From positions 1-37,667 of the forward strand of contig JAUCBJ010000856.1 of assembly GCA_032718475.1 (NCBI GenBank): 37,667 nucleotides of DNA. The letters are read 5' to 3'. Position 1 is the stretch's first letter. The number at the start of each line of letters is the position of its first letter. A program made the position numbers and the translations under genes. This stretch comes from Nemertoderma westbladi (lineage: Eukaryota; Xenacoelomorpha; Nemertodermatida; Nemertodermatidae). Below the pieces are notes generated by a model. It saw nothing but the letters and a program-made list of their open reading frames with translations. It did no database searches and was not told the origin of the DNA. Positions 1 through 10,546 of the stretch are shown in pieces.

Positions 1-3000
1 CCAATAGTAAGAAATGGTAAGATACACGCATATTATATACCCACCGTATCCAATAGTAAGAAATGGTGAGATACACGCATATTATATACCCACCGTATCC
101 AATAGTAAGAAATGGTGAGATACACGCATATTATATACCCACCGTATCCAATAGTAAGAAATGGTGAGATACACGCATATTATATACCCACCGTATCCAA
201 TAGTAAGAAATGGTGAGATACACGCATATTATATACCCACCGTATCCAATAGTAAGAAATGGTAAGATACACGCATATTATATACCCACCGTATCCAATA
301 GTAAGAAATGGTAAGATACACGCATATTATATACCCACCGTATCCAATAGTAAGAAATGGTAAGATACACGCATATTATATACCCACCGTATCCAATAGT
401 AAGAAATGGTGAGATACACGCATATTATATACCCACCGTATCCAATAGTAAGAAATGGTAAGATACACGCATATTATATACCCACCGTATCCAATAGTAA
501 GAAATGGTAAGATACACGCATATTATATACCCACCGTATCCAATAGTAAGAAATGGTAAGATACACGCATATTATATACCCACCGTATCCAATAGTAAGA
601 AATGGTAAGATACACGCATATTATATACCCACCGTATCCAATAGTAAGAAATGGTAAGATACACGCATATTATATACCCACCGTATCCAATAGTAAGAAA
701 TGGTAAGATACACGCATATTATATACCCACCGTATCCAATAGTAAGAAATGGTAAGATACACGCATATTATATACCCACCGTATCCAATAGTAAGAAATG
801 GTAAGATACACGCATATTATATACCCACCGTATCCAATAGTAAGAAATGGTGAGATACACGCATATTATATACCCACCGTATCCAATAGTAAGAAATGGT
901 GAGATACACGCATATTATATACCCACCGTATCCAATAGTAAGAAATGGTAAGATACACGCATATTATATACCCACCGTATCCAATAGTAAGAAATGGTAA
1001 GATACACGCATATTATATACCCACCGTATCCAATAGTAAGAAATGGTAAGATACACGCATATTATATACCCACCGTATCCAATAGTAAGAAATGGTAAGA
1101 TACACGCATATTATATACCCACCGTATCCAATAGTAAGAAATGGTAAGATACACGCATATTATATACCCACCGTATCCAATAGTAAGAAATGGTAAGATA
1201 CACGCATATTATATACCCACCGTATCCAATAGTAAGAAATGGTAAGATACACGCATATTATATACCCACCGTATCCAATAGTAAGAAATGGTGAGATACA
1301 CGCATATTATATACCCACCGTATCCAATAGTAAGAAATGGTAAGATACACGCATATTATATACCCACCGTATCCAATAGTAAGAAATGGTAAGATACACG
1401 CATATTATATACCCACCGTATCCAATAGTAAGAAATGGTGAGATACACGCATATTATATACCCACCGTATCCAATAGTAAGAAATGGTGAGATACACGCA
1501 TATTATATACCCACCGTATCCAATAGTAAGAAATGGTGAGATACACGCATATTATATACCCACCGTATCCAATAGTAAGAAATGGTAAGATACACGCATA
1601 TTATATACCCACCGTATCCAATAGTAAGAAATGGTGAGATACACGCATATTATATACCCACCGTATCCAATAGTAAGAAATGGTAAGATACACGCATATT
1701 ATATACCCACCGTATCCAATAGTAAGAAATGGTAAGATACACGCATATTATATACCCACCGTATCCAATAGTAAGAAATGGTAAGATACACGCATATTAT
1801 ATACCCACCGTATCCAATAGTAAGAAATGGTAAGATACACGCATATTATATACCCACCGTATCCAATAGTAAGAAATGGTAAGATACACGCATATTATAT
1901 ACCCACCGTATCCAATAGTAAGAAATGGTGAGATACACGCATATTATATACCCACCGTATCCAATAGTAAGAAATGGTGAGATACACGCATATTATATAC
2001 CCACCGTATCCAATAGTAAGAAATGGTAAGATACACGCATATTATATACCCACCGTATCCAATAGTAAGAAATGGTAAGATACACGCATATTATATACCC
2101 ACCGTATCCAATAGTAAGAAATGGTAAGATACACGCATATTATATACCCACCGTATCCAATAGTAAGAAATGGTAAGATACACGCATATTATATACCCAC
2201 CGTATCCAATAGTAAGAAATGGTAAGATACACGCATATTATATACCCACCGTATCCAATAGTAAGAAATGGTAAGATACACGCATATTATATACCCACCG
2301 TATCCAATAGTAAGAAATGGTAAGATACACGCATATTATATACCCACCGTATCCAATAGTAAGAAATGGTAAGATACACGCATATTATATACCCACCGTA
2401 TCCAATAGTAAGAAATGGTGAGATACACGCATATTATATACCCACCGTATCCAATAGTAAGAAATGGTGAGATACACGCATATTATATACCCACCGTATC
2501 CAATAGTAAGAAATGGTGAGATACACGCATATTATATACCCACCGTATCCAATAGTAAGAAATGGTAAGATACACGCATATTATATACCCACCGTATCCA
2601 ATAGTAAGAAATGGTAAGATACACGCATATTATATACCCACCGTATCCAATAGTAAGAAATGGTAAGATACACGCATATTATATACCCACCGTATCCAAT
2701 AGTAAGAAATGGTAAGATACACGCATATTATATACCCACCGTATCCAATAGTAAGAAATGGTAAGATACACGCATATTATATACCCACCGTATCCAATAG
2801 TAAGAAATGGTAAGATACACGCATATTATATACCCACCGTATCCAATAGTAAGAAATGGTAAGATACACGCATATTATATACCCACCGTATCCAATAGTA
2901 AGAAATGGTGAGATACACGCATATTATATACCCACCGTATCCAATAGTAAGAAATGGTGAGATACACGCATATTATATACCCACCGTATCCAATAGTAAG

Positions 3001-4627
3001 AAATGGTGAGATACACGCATATTATATACCCACCGTATCCAATAGTAAGAAATGGTGAGATACACGCATATTATATACCCACCGTATCCAATAGTAAGAA
3101 ATGGTAAGATACACGCATATTATATACCCACCGTATCCAATAGTAAGAAATGGTAAGATACACGCATATTATATACCCACCGTATCCAATAGTAAGAAAT
3201 GGTAAGATACACGCATATTATATACCCACCGTATCCAATAGTAAGAAATGGTAAGATACACGCATATTATATACCCACCGTATCCAATAGTAAGAAATGG
3301 TAAGATACACGCATATTATATACCCACCGTATCCAATAGTAAGAAATGGTGAGATACACGCATATTATATACCCACCGTATCCAATAGTAAGAAATGGTG
3401 AGATACACGCATATTATATACCCACCGTATCCAATAGTAAGAAATGGTGAGATACACGCATATTATATACCCACCGTATCCAATAGTAAGAAATGGTGAG
3501 ATACACGCATATTATATACCCACCGTATCCAATAGTAAGAAATGGTGAGATACACGCATATTATATACCCACCGTATCCAATAGTAAGAAATGGTAAGAT
3601 ACACGCATATTATATACCCACCGTATCCAATAGTAAGAAATGGTAAGATACACGCATATTATATACCCACCGTATCCAATAGTAAGAAATGGTGAGATAC
3701 ACGCATATTATATACCCACCGTATCCAATAGTAAGAAATGGTGAGATACACGCATATTATATACCCACCGTATCCAATAGTAAGAAATGGTGAGATACAC
3801 GCATATTATATACCCACCGTATCCAATAGTAAGAAATGGTGAGATACACGCATATTATATACCCACCGTATCCAATAGTAAGAAATGGTGAGATACACGC
3901 ATATTATATACCCACCGTATCCAATAGTAAGAAATGGTGAGATACACGCATATTATATACCCACCGTATCCAATAGTAAGAAATGGTAAGATACACGCAT
4001 ATTATATACCCACCGTATCCAATAGTAAGAAATGGTAAGATACACGCATATTATATACCCACCGTATCCAATAGTAAGAAATGGTAAGATACACGCATAT
4101 TATATACCCACCGTATCCAATAGTAAGAAATGGTAAGATACACGCATATTATATACCCACCGTATCCAATAGTAAGAAATGGTGAGATACACGCATATTA
4201 TATACCCACCGTATCCAATAGTAAGAAATGGTAAGATACACGCATATTATATACCCACCGTATCCAATAGTAAGAAATGGTGAGATACACGCATATTATA
4301 TACCCACCGTATCCAATAGTAAGAAATGGTGAGATACACGCATATTATATACCCACCGTATCCAATAGTAAGAAATGGTAAGATACACGCATATTATATA
4401 CCCACCGTATCCAATAGTAAGAAATGGTAAGATACACGCATATTATATACCCACCGTATCCAATAGTAAGAAATGGTAAGATACACGCATATTATATACC
4501 CACCGTATCCAATAGTAAGAAATGGTAAGATACACGCATATTATATACCCACCGTATCCAATAGTAAGAAATGGTGAGATACACGCATATTATATACCCA
4601 CCGTATCCAATAGTAAGAAATGGTGAG
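1..4627. repeat. 49-bp satellite array, 94 full units plus a 21-bp partial unit
   Basis: The unit beginning CCAATAGTAAG recurs every 49 bases from position 1. Unit starts fall on 1+49k up to k=94 (4607), so the whole array has no insertion or deletion. The only variation I see is unit position 19, A or G, giving GGTAAG or GGTGAG. Reading unit by unit, G occurs in units 2-5, 9, 18-19, 27, 30-32, 34, 40-41, 50-52, 60-63, 69-73, 76-81, 86, 88-89, 94 and the partial 95th. The array runs off the left edge of the window, so its true length is unknown. At 4628 it gives way to non-repetitive DNA. Because 49 is not a multiple of 3 and the unit carries stops, it is not coding. Confidence 0.98.
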
Positions 4628-5170
4628 GGATTGCAAACAAGTGCGGGAGCAATATTAGGAAATTAAGAATGAAAAAACATGGAAAAGCAACCCCAGTGTG
4701 TTTATTATATGAGAATGCGGGAACCAAGAGAGATTGAAAATTATAATAAGAAACACCAATATCCTCATTAATTCGCTTGTTCGTTTAATCAACCCCCCTA
4801 TAGCTACATTCACATGTAAGCCCTAACTAATTATTTATATGGGTGCCCTTGAGGTTGAGACACTTGACACTGCTTCGTTAGTTTCGGTTCAGAAGCAACC
4901 ACAGCGTAACGTGTAGGTTTCAATGTTTAATTTTTACCCTGTTACAAATAAATGTACCTTACAAAGTAAATAGGTGGGCAGAGCCCAAAGCATGTGCTAA
5001 ATTTGGGAAAGATAATTCAAACGCCGACGTCCCTATCAGTCAGTCTATCGTTCTTAAACACAATAGAACCCCTTCTGACTAATTTTAAACTAGGTTATTA
5101 AATATTGATGTGATATTTCATCAGATTGGGGGGGGGGGGGGGGGGGGGGTGTGGGCTATTAAAATTTAGA
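4628..5170. other. Intergenic, no gene recognised; contains a poly-G tract
   Basis: This AT-rich stretch between the satellite and the TTAA element shows no convincing reading frame or RNA gene. Its one clear feature is a run of 22 G at 5128-5149. Confidence 0.7.
5128..5149. repeat. Poly-G tract, 22 G
   Basis: An uninterrupted run of 22 guanines lies about 20 bases before the TTAA element. It is one of several 16-28 base G or C runs in the window (12463-12490, 12894-12909, 17062-17084, 23284-23306, 30436-30457). Confidence 0.97.
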
Positions 5171-5882
5171 TTAAGGGGGGGGTACACCATTTTCGGACAA
5201 CTCTTCGATTTATCACTCTCAGCGTTTCAAAATTGTTTGATTTTGGCTAAAATTTGGCATATAGGTGCCTAAGATGCTATTCTACATGACAGGTGAGAAA
5301 ATTTTTTTTTTTCGCTATTTAATATTAGTTAATACTAGTTAACAACAAAAAAAACTTGGTTGCGCTTAAAACCCTAAGGCTTTTACAGTTTTGAATCTAA
5401 TCACATGAAAGTTTTTTTATATGATAAGATGGGGCAACATAACTATCAGGCGAAATTTTGTTAAAATAATTCTGCACCGCTAGGTGGCGCTGCAAATTTA
5501 TGCAAATTTTTAGGTTTTTTATAAATAGTATTAAATTTTATTAACAAAAATTTCGAAAAGTTGCCTGATACTTTTATGCAGGGTGGCTATGTAGACACCC
5601 ACAGAAAGTTTCAGACTAATTACTCAAAAATTGTAGAAGTAGTAGGGTTTTGAAGTTGACAATTTCATGAAAAAAATATTTGGAGATAATCGACCTTTCA
5701 TTATACATAGTAATAGTAATTTCAATAGGATTCCGTAAATGGAAATTTACATAACTTGAAAATTAAAAGAGCTATTAAATAGCGGTTTTCAGATTTGGAA
5801 ACACCATGCAATGGTGCATTAGAATAGACCATAAAAAAAATTTCGACATATTTTGGACCAAAATGGTGTACCCCCCCCTTAA
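5171..5882. mobile_element. Non-autonomous DNA transposon with TTAA target duplication (Kolobok- or piggyBac-like)
   Basis: The element body is 5175-5878 (704 bp). It is flanked on both sides by TTAA (5171-5174 and 5879-5882). The termini are perfect 19-bp inverted repeats, GGGGGGGGTACACCATTTT at 5175-5193 and its complement at 5860-5878. There is no long reading frame, so it would need a transposase from elsewhere. TTAA duplications are known for piggyBac and Kolobok elements. Ends beginning with G rather than CCC fit Kolobok better, but the superfamily is inferred from the ends alone. Confidence 0.85.
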
Positions 5883-7009
5883 AATTAAAATTATTTTTTA
5901 AAATTATTATTAAAATTAAAATTAGTTCCTCTTTGGGGACAACACAAGTAACAGCTGATTACGAGTCTGTGCTATGCAGTCATGCAATGAAGTCCAAAAG
6001 GAGATGGAGGACGGGTCATGCAATGAAGTTAACCTGCCGTCTGATCACTGGGAAGCAGCACTAAAAACTTGCGCCAATCGCGTTTCTGCTTGCTAGTATG
6101 GCTGGCGTTGGTTTATGTAATGCAATTCAAGCATTTACAGGGGGGACATTCGACGTAATTCATCCCTCTCCAGGGTAAAATCGACGCAAATAACAGACTT
6201 TCAGACTATTGACTTTCGTTTATTATTTTGGCTAGAATAACATGCCACTAAAACCTGCTACTTTAATTTAATTGATATTCATTTAACAATGAGACGAGAT
6301 ATTAATTCGCCGAAATGGAATTGGCGTAAAGCCTGTCTCGGATGCCTTGCAATTACCTTGAAGTGTTTACAAAACTCGTGCCTGTCAGTCAGCCAAGGGG
6401 TATTGGGCTAGTCAGTCACGGTGAGTCATCTTGCGGTTGTGCACAGTCTTGCTCTACCGTACACCCCCTTACCAGATGGACACGATAATGAACAAACGAC
6501 GTTAGACGCAAGTATGCCAGGAACATCGTGTAAGGGTGGTTAATAATGGATTAAGGATTAGACGCAAGGATATCCGGGACGGGATGTTTTAGAGATGGGA
6601 GTGACTGGCGCAGTTTAGTTGTAGTGAAAACGAACCGAACTGGCCGTGTGCAAAGTCCACGCAACTTTCGAACAAGCAGATCGGTTGCCCGACCTCGGTA
6701 CCCAAACTTAACAGATAATGGGCTTTGAATCATCAGCAGCCGCTTGGCCCAACGGGTCACTGACCTTGGTGGGGACAACTGTTGGTGCCTCGCCCCCAGA
6801 ACCACTACTTGCACGCCCCCTAGCGGCTTGCTGCTGTCAGCTGATCACTGATTGCATGCAACGTCTAGGTCTTGTTGCTTTTTAGTTTTTTACATACTTT
6901 GGTACTAACACACCTACCGGTAAGGTTTTCTACTTAACGTGCTTGATAAATAAATAAATATAATTCGTAATATTTTATTGATTTTATTTGGCTTCGATAA
7001 TCTTTTCAT
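5883..7009. other. Intergenic, no gene recognised
   Basis: No frame here resembles a known protein. Two short internal repeats are visible: TCATGCAATGAAGT near 5979 and 6017, and a diverged TTAGACGCAAG motif near 6503 and 6557. An 87-codon open frame on the minus strand (6551-6814) has no recognisable motif and I do not call it a gene. The more GC-rich block at about 6360-6850 may be part of an old repeat, but nothing in it proves this. Confidence 0.5.
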
Positions 7010-7063
7010 TCAGCTCAGTTGGTGAACGGTGGACCTGGAACAGCAATGCACTGGTTCGAGACC
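7010..7063 (+). other. tRNA-like sequence with A and B boxes (tRNA pseudogene or SINE head)
   Basis: TCAGCTCAGTTGG (7010-7022) matches the D-arm A box of tRNA genes, and GGTTCGAGACC (7053-7063) matches the B box. The 30-base gap between them is normal for a tRNA. The acceptor and anticodon arms do not fold convincingly and the T stem is imperfect. I therefore read it as a degenerate tRNA or the promoter of a tRNA-derived SINE, not a working tRNA gene. No SINE tail is clear downstream. Confidence 0.45.
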
Positions 7064-7742
7064 GCCCTAACGCCCACGAGTTTTTGTAAACATTTGAATC
7101 TCGGCCTCTTGAGTTTGTGTTTAGTTTGTATTGGTTAATTTATCTATGTTATTTACATCGTTAGAAAGCTTGAGATGTGAGGATTCCGAATATGTAACAA
7201 TGTATAAATTTGGTTGTGAAATAAATATGGGCAATCAAAAATTACGAAGATTATCATTAGCTGTAAACCACTTTAATAAATATACAACGTGTGGAACATT
7301 TTGTGCTTGTAGCTAAGCAATGAAATAAATAAGAAGTTGTAGAATTTTAAGTATTTATTAAAAAGAAAAAATGACCTACAGGGAACGATAAGTCTTACAA
7401 TATTTGAACGCCTATATATCAGCAGTTTCTCCTGAATCTTGCAAACGATAAGCTTTGTTCCGGTTGGTACTTTGGTTGAAATTGAAACTCCGTTAGAGTT
7501 ACTATTTAATTACAGTATCAGTATCAGTATCAGTATCAGTATCAGTATCAGTATCAGTATCAGTATCAGTATCAGTATCAGTATCAGTCTCACATGCAAA
7601 CTCTGTTAGAAAAAAAGTTAAAAAGTTAGTTAAATATGGACATGGCAGGGTTCTGTGTAAACAGAAAATGTGAATTAAATTCAACCAGCACAAATATTAA
7701 TTTAGCTGACACATATTTTAATTATGCTGTGTAAGATCCACG
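7064..7742. other. Intergenic with a hexanucleotide repeat, no gene recognised
   Basis: This stretch is AT-rich. A 61-codon plus-strand frame (7131-7316) has no recognisable motif. The end of this stretch, 7729-7742, contains GTGTAAGATCCACG. It resembles the sequence just after the LINE at 10545 and may be the left target duplication of LINE A1. Confidence 0.5.
7513..7588. repeat. (CAGTAT)n microsatellite, about 12.7 units
   Basis: The hexamer CAGTAT repeats perfectly for 76 bases. On the minus strand one frame reads as alternating Thr-Asp, a product of the repeat and not evidence of a gene. Confidence 0.97.
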
Positions 7743-8295
7743 TTGTCAGGTCAGGTCCCCAGATCCTGCTACGCTACCACTATGGCAGTAATGTGGTACT
7801 ACCTGTAGCTGTCAGCCCAGTAGGGCAGGCCCGATAAGCATAGCCTATTCATTATTTAGTTATCAAGAGTGGGTTGGTTTAGCCCCGTCAACTAAATAAG
7901 TTATTGAGGGCTATAGCGCCTAGGGCACCATTGAAGGCAAAGGCTTGATATGCATCTGCATTAGAGATGATACACGCCCCGCCCTGTCTATACTGGATGC
8001 TCCTCTACCAGTGTTAGGTAACCTAACCCAGGAGGCACACTTGGTTCAGGGTGTAACAAAAGGACCCCTACAGTCGGCAGCAGGGCTGTAGGCCATGGAT
8101 AGGCGGAAGGTAATCAACCAACGGCTAGACATGCTGACAAGGTCGGTGGAAGGTAATCAACCAACGGCGACCTACTGCGAAGACGCTTGTAGGAGTTGCG
8201 ACCACAAGCGGTTTACTCCCGCAACTGAAAGATATGAGTATGAGAACCCTCCAGGAGAAATACCGGCTCGGTCGTCGCCCGGGTCAACAAGGACC

Positions 8296-8925
8296 GCCAA
8301 CAACTGGATTACAGCATGATCAACTGCGAGGCATACAGCTCGTTCAACCTAATTGGTTCGGACCACAGAATTGTGACTGCAGAGATCAGACTCAGTATGA
8401 GAGCCAGCAAACCCAGGACAAGCAAGTAAATCAACTATGACTGGGAGAAACTCAGAACTGACAATGCTGGAAAGGATGCTTATACAGTAGAAGTTCAAAA
8501 CCGCTTTGAAGCACTTCAGTGGATGAAGACCAATCCACCGATTAAATATACCAGAATATAATAACAGCCCACAAGGAATCAGCTAAGAGGCATATCCCCC
8601 AGAAACCCAAACGAAAACAGTATGTGCCATGGCAAAACTCTGAGGTTACTTGTAAGAGAGAAGATCTTAAGATAGCCTACAAAGTTAAAACCGAACAACC
8701 AACAACTGAAAACATTAACAAGGTTGAGAAAGCTAAGGACGATCTTAAATTGGCCTACAACATCAGCCAGGAAAAGTACATACAGGATAAAACTGAAGCA
8801 ATTACAACTGCTCACATACAGCAACAATCAAGACTTACCTGGCAAACTGTAAATGAGGTATCTGGTCGGAAAAGTTGTGCAAAGGGGCGCCTCAAAGCCG
8901 ATAGTCCTGAAGAACGTGTTGGGAA
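8296..8925 (+). pseudogene. LINE A1 endonuclease C-terminus and linker, broken
   Basis: The translation contains QQLDY and then the SDHR motif (8358-8369) that closes AP-type endonucleases of LINEs. It continues into a lysine- and glutamine-rich linker before the RT. Three kinds of damage are visible against copy A2. A CAA codon has become TAA at 8427-8429. The reading frame shifts near 8520-8560. A 5-bp duplication of ACTTC at about 8937-8946 puts the linker (open 8624-9022) out of frame with the RT. The piece therefore cannot be translated through to the RT. The upstream catalytic part of the endonuclease is not recognisable here. Confidence 0.8.
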
Positions 8926-10527
8926 GTGGAAAAATCACTTCACTTCAGCAACTTGCTTGGGCAGCCACCAAACATCGAGGTCAGCCCTACAAGGAAAATA
9001 TATGACAAGACACTACCTATAGAAACAGGGGACTTCACACCTGCCGAACTCCAAAGAAGCATTAAAAGCATGTCCAATAATAAAGCGAGTGGATTAGATG
9101 AAATCCCAGCGGAGGTATGGAAAACCGGAGTGCTAAACAGACCATTATTGAATGTTTGCAACCGGATGTTAAAAGGGGAAAAGCCACCACCAATTTGGAC
9201 TAAAGGTCAACTAAAGCCTCTCCCCAAGAAAGGAGACCTCGGCATACCAACAAACAATCGTGGGATCTGTCTGCTTGTGGTAGCTGCCAAAATATACAAT
9301 AAAATGATTCTATATAGGATTAGGCCTCACATAGAGAAACTACTGCGTAAGAGCCAAAACGGATTTCGACCAAGTAGATTAACAATAGCTCAGATACTTG
9401 CACTACGGAGACTGATTGAAGGAATTAAGTCAAAGAATCTCCCCGCAGTCATGACTTTTGTGGACTTCAAGAAGGCATTCGACTCCATCCATAGAGGTAA
9501 AATGCTTGAAATCCTAAGAGCTTATGGAATACCAGAAGTAATTGTTGCTGGCATTGGATTGTTATATTGTGACACAGAAGCGCAGGTACTCTCACCAGAT
9601 GGTGAAACTGAGTTTTTCTCAATCCTGGCTGGCGTACTGCAAGGCGACACATTAGCACCATTACTATTTGTAATTGTGCTGGATTACGCAATGAGGACGG
9701 CCACAAAGGGTGAAGATCTGGGATTCACACTTCAAGAACGCAGAAGTAGTAGATATCCGGCAACTACAGTCACAGACACCGACTTTGTGGATGACATCGC
9801 CCTGCTCTCTAATACGCTAGCAGATGCACAGCTTCTACTAAATAAAGTGGAGAGGGCTGCTAAGGAGGTTGGATTGCATATAAATGCTACAAAGACCGAA
9901 TTCATGACCTTTAATGTTAATGGAAACTTGACAACCATTGATAATAATCAACTAAGGAAGGTCGATGACTTCCAGTACCTTGGATCATGGATAGAGAGTA
10001 GCAAAAAGGACATAGAAGTTAGGAAAGCAAAGGCTTGGGTAGCTCTATCAAAAATGGATACCAACTGGAAATCAGATCTCTTCAGGCACCTGAAGACTAA
10101 GTTTTTTCGAGCCACAGTGAAAAGTGTATTTTTATACGGGGGTGAGACCTGGACACTGACTAAATCACTTGAACAACGAATTTATGGTTGCTACACAAGA
10201 CTACTAAGGGCAGCCCTAAACGTCAGCTGGAGACAACACATGACAAACGCCGAGCTTTATGGTACAATACCACCTGTATCAACCACCCTCCGAGAACGCA
10301 GATTAAGATTCAGTGGGCACTGCTGGCGAAGTAAAGACGAGGTCATACCAGATCTACTTCTCTGGCAACCAACTCATGGAATGCGTAGTCGTGGACGACC
10401 GGCCATAACATATATAGATCAACTTGAAAGGGATACTGAACTTGTGATAAACGAAATTGCGACAACTATGGAGAATCGGGAAGCCTGGAAGGATCTCATT
10501 TCCACTGTCCGAGTTCGCTCGACCTAG
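8926..10527 (+). CDS. LINE A1 reverse transcriptase domain, 533 codons open
   Basis: This is a long open piece of LINE ORF2. Landmarks in order are KASGLDEIPAEVW (near residue 55), LPKKGD (about 100), the NGFRPSR motif, VDFKKAFDS (motif A), GVLQGDTLAP (motif B), TDFVDDIAL (motif C, 9781-9801) and the C-terminal LRFSGHCWR region. LINE reverse transcriptases copy element RNA at a nicked target. Motif C is normally FADD. Here the alanine codon is GTG (9787-9789), giving FVDD, while copy A2 still has GCG. The stop codon TAG (10525-10527) is the first unit of the (TAG)n tail, so there is no separate 3' UTR. The first ATG is an artefact of a frameshift; the true protein began upstream. Probably inactive. 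Confidence 0.85.
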   Translation: MEKSLHFSNLLGQPPNIEVSPTRKIYDKTLPIETGDFTPAELQRSIKSMSNNKASGLDEIPAEVWKTGVLNRPLLNVCNRMLKGEKPPPIWTKGQLKPLPKKGDLGIPTNNRGICLLVVAAKIYNKMILYRIRPHIEKLLRKSQNGFRPSRLTIAQILALRRLIEGIKSKNLPAVMTFVDFKKAFDSIHRGKMLEILRAYGIPEVIVAGIGLLYCDTEAQVLSPDGETEFFSILAGVLQGDTLAPLLFVIVLDYAMRTATKGEDLGFTLQERRSSRYPATTVTDTDFVDDIALLSNTLADAQLLLNKVERAAKEVGLHINATKTEFMTFNVNGNLTTIDNNQLRKVDDFQYLGSWIESSKKDIEVRKAKAWVALSKMDTNWKSDLFRHLKTKFFRATVKSVFLYGGETWTLTKSLEQRIYGCYTRLLRAALNVSWRQHMTNAELYGTIPPVSTTLRERRLRFSGHCWRSKDEVIPDLLLWQPTHGMRSRGRPAITYIDQLERDTELVINEIATTMENREAWKDLISTVRVRST

Positions 10528-10545
10528 TAGTAGTAGTAGTAGTAG
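10525..10545 (+). repeat. (TAG)7 terminal microsatellite of LINE A1
   Basis: Seven perfect TAG units end the element in place of a poly(A) tail. The same tail ends every family B copy in the window: 22332-22339, 25890-25896 and 31674-31691 (both as CTA on the plus strand) and 36108-36117. Confidence 0.93.
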
Positions 10546-10546
10546 T

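Larger units (their letters stand above)
7743..10546 (+). mobile_element. Non-LTR retrotransposon (LINE) family A, copy A1, internally damaged
   Basis: The element has a 5' region of about 550 bp, the end of an apurinic-type endonuclease, a linker, a reverse transcriptase, and a (TAG)7 tail at 10525-10545. Its limits rest on an imperfect flanking repeat: GTGTAAGATCC at 7729 and GTGTAAGTTCC at 10545, matching at 10 of 11 bases. The 5' region holds a 21-bp direct repeat starting GGAAGGTAATC (8105-8125 and 8148-8168). Compared with copy A2 at the right end of the window, A1 lacks about 26 bp after 8310 and most of the endonuclease is unrecognisable or lost. By its motifs the protein resembles the EN-RT proteins often annotated as craniofacial development protein 2-like (RTE-like). 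The exact clade would need a tree. Confidence 0.88.

Noticed and set aside
1-4627. CRISPR-like or coding interpretation of the 49-bp array
   Set aside because: There are no unique spacers between repeats, the units are directly tandem, and the unit has stops in a rotating frame; it is a satellite in a eukaryotic genome.
7502-7693. Minus-strand frame with Thr-Asp repeats
   Set aside because: It is a translation of the (CAGTAT)n microsatellite.
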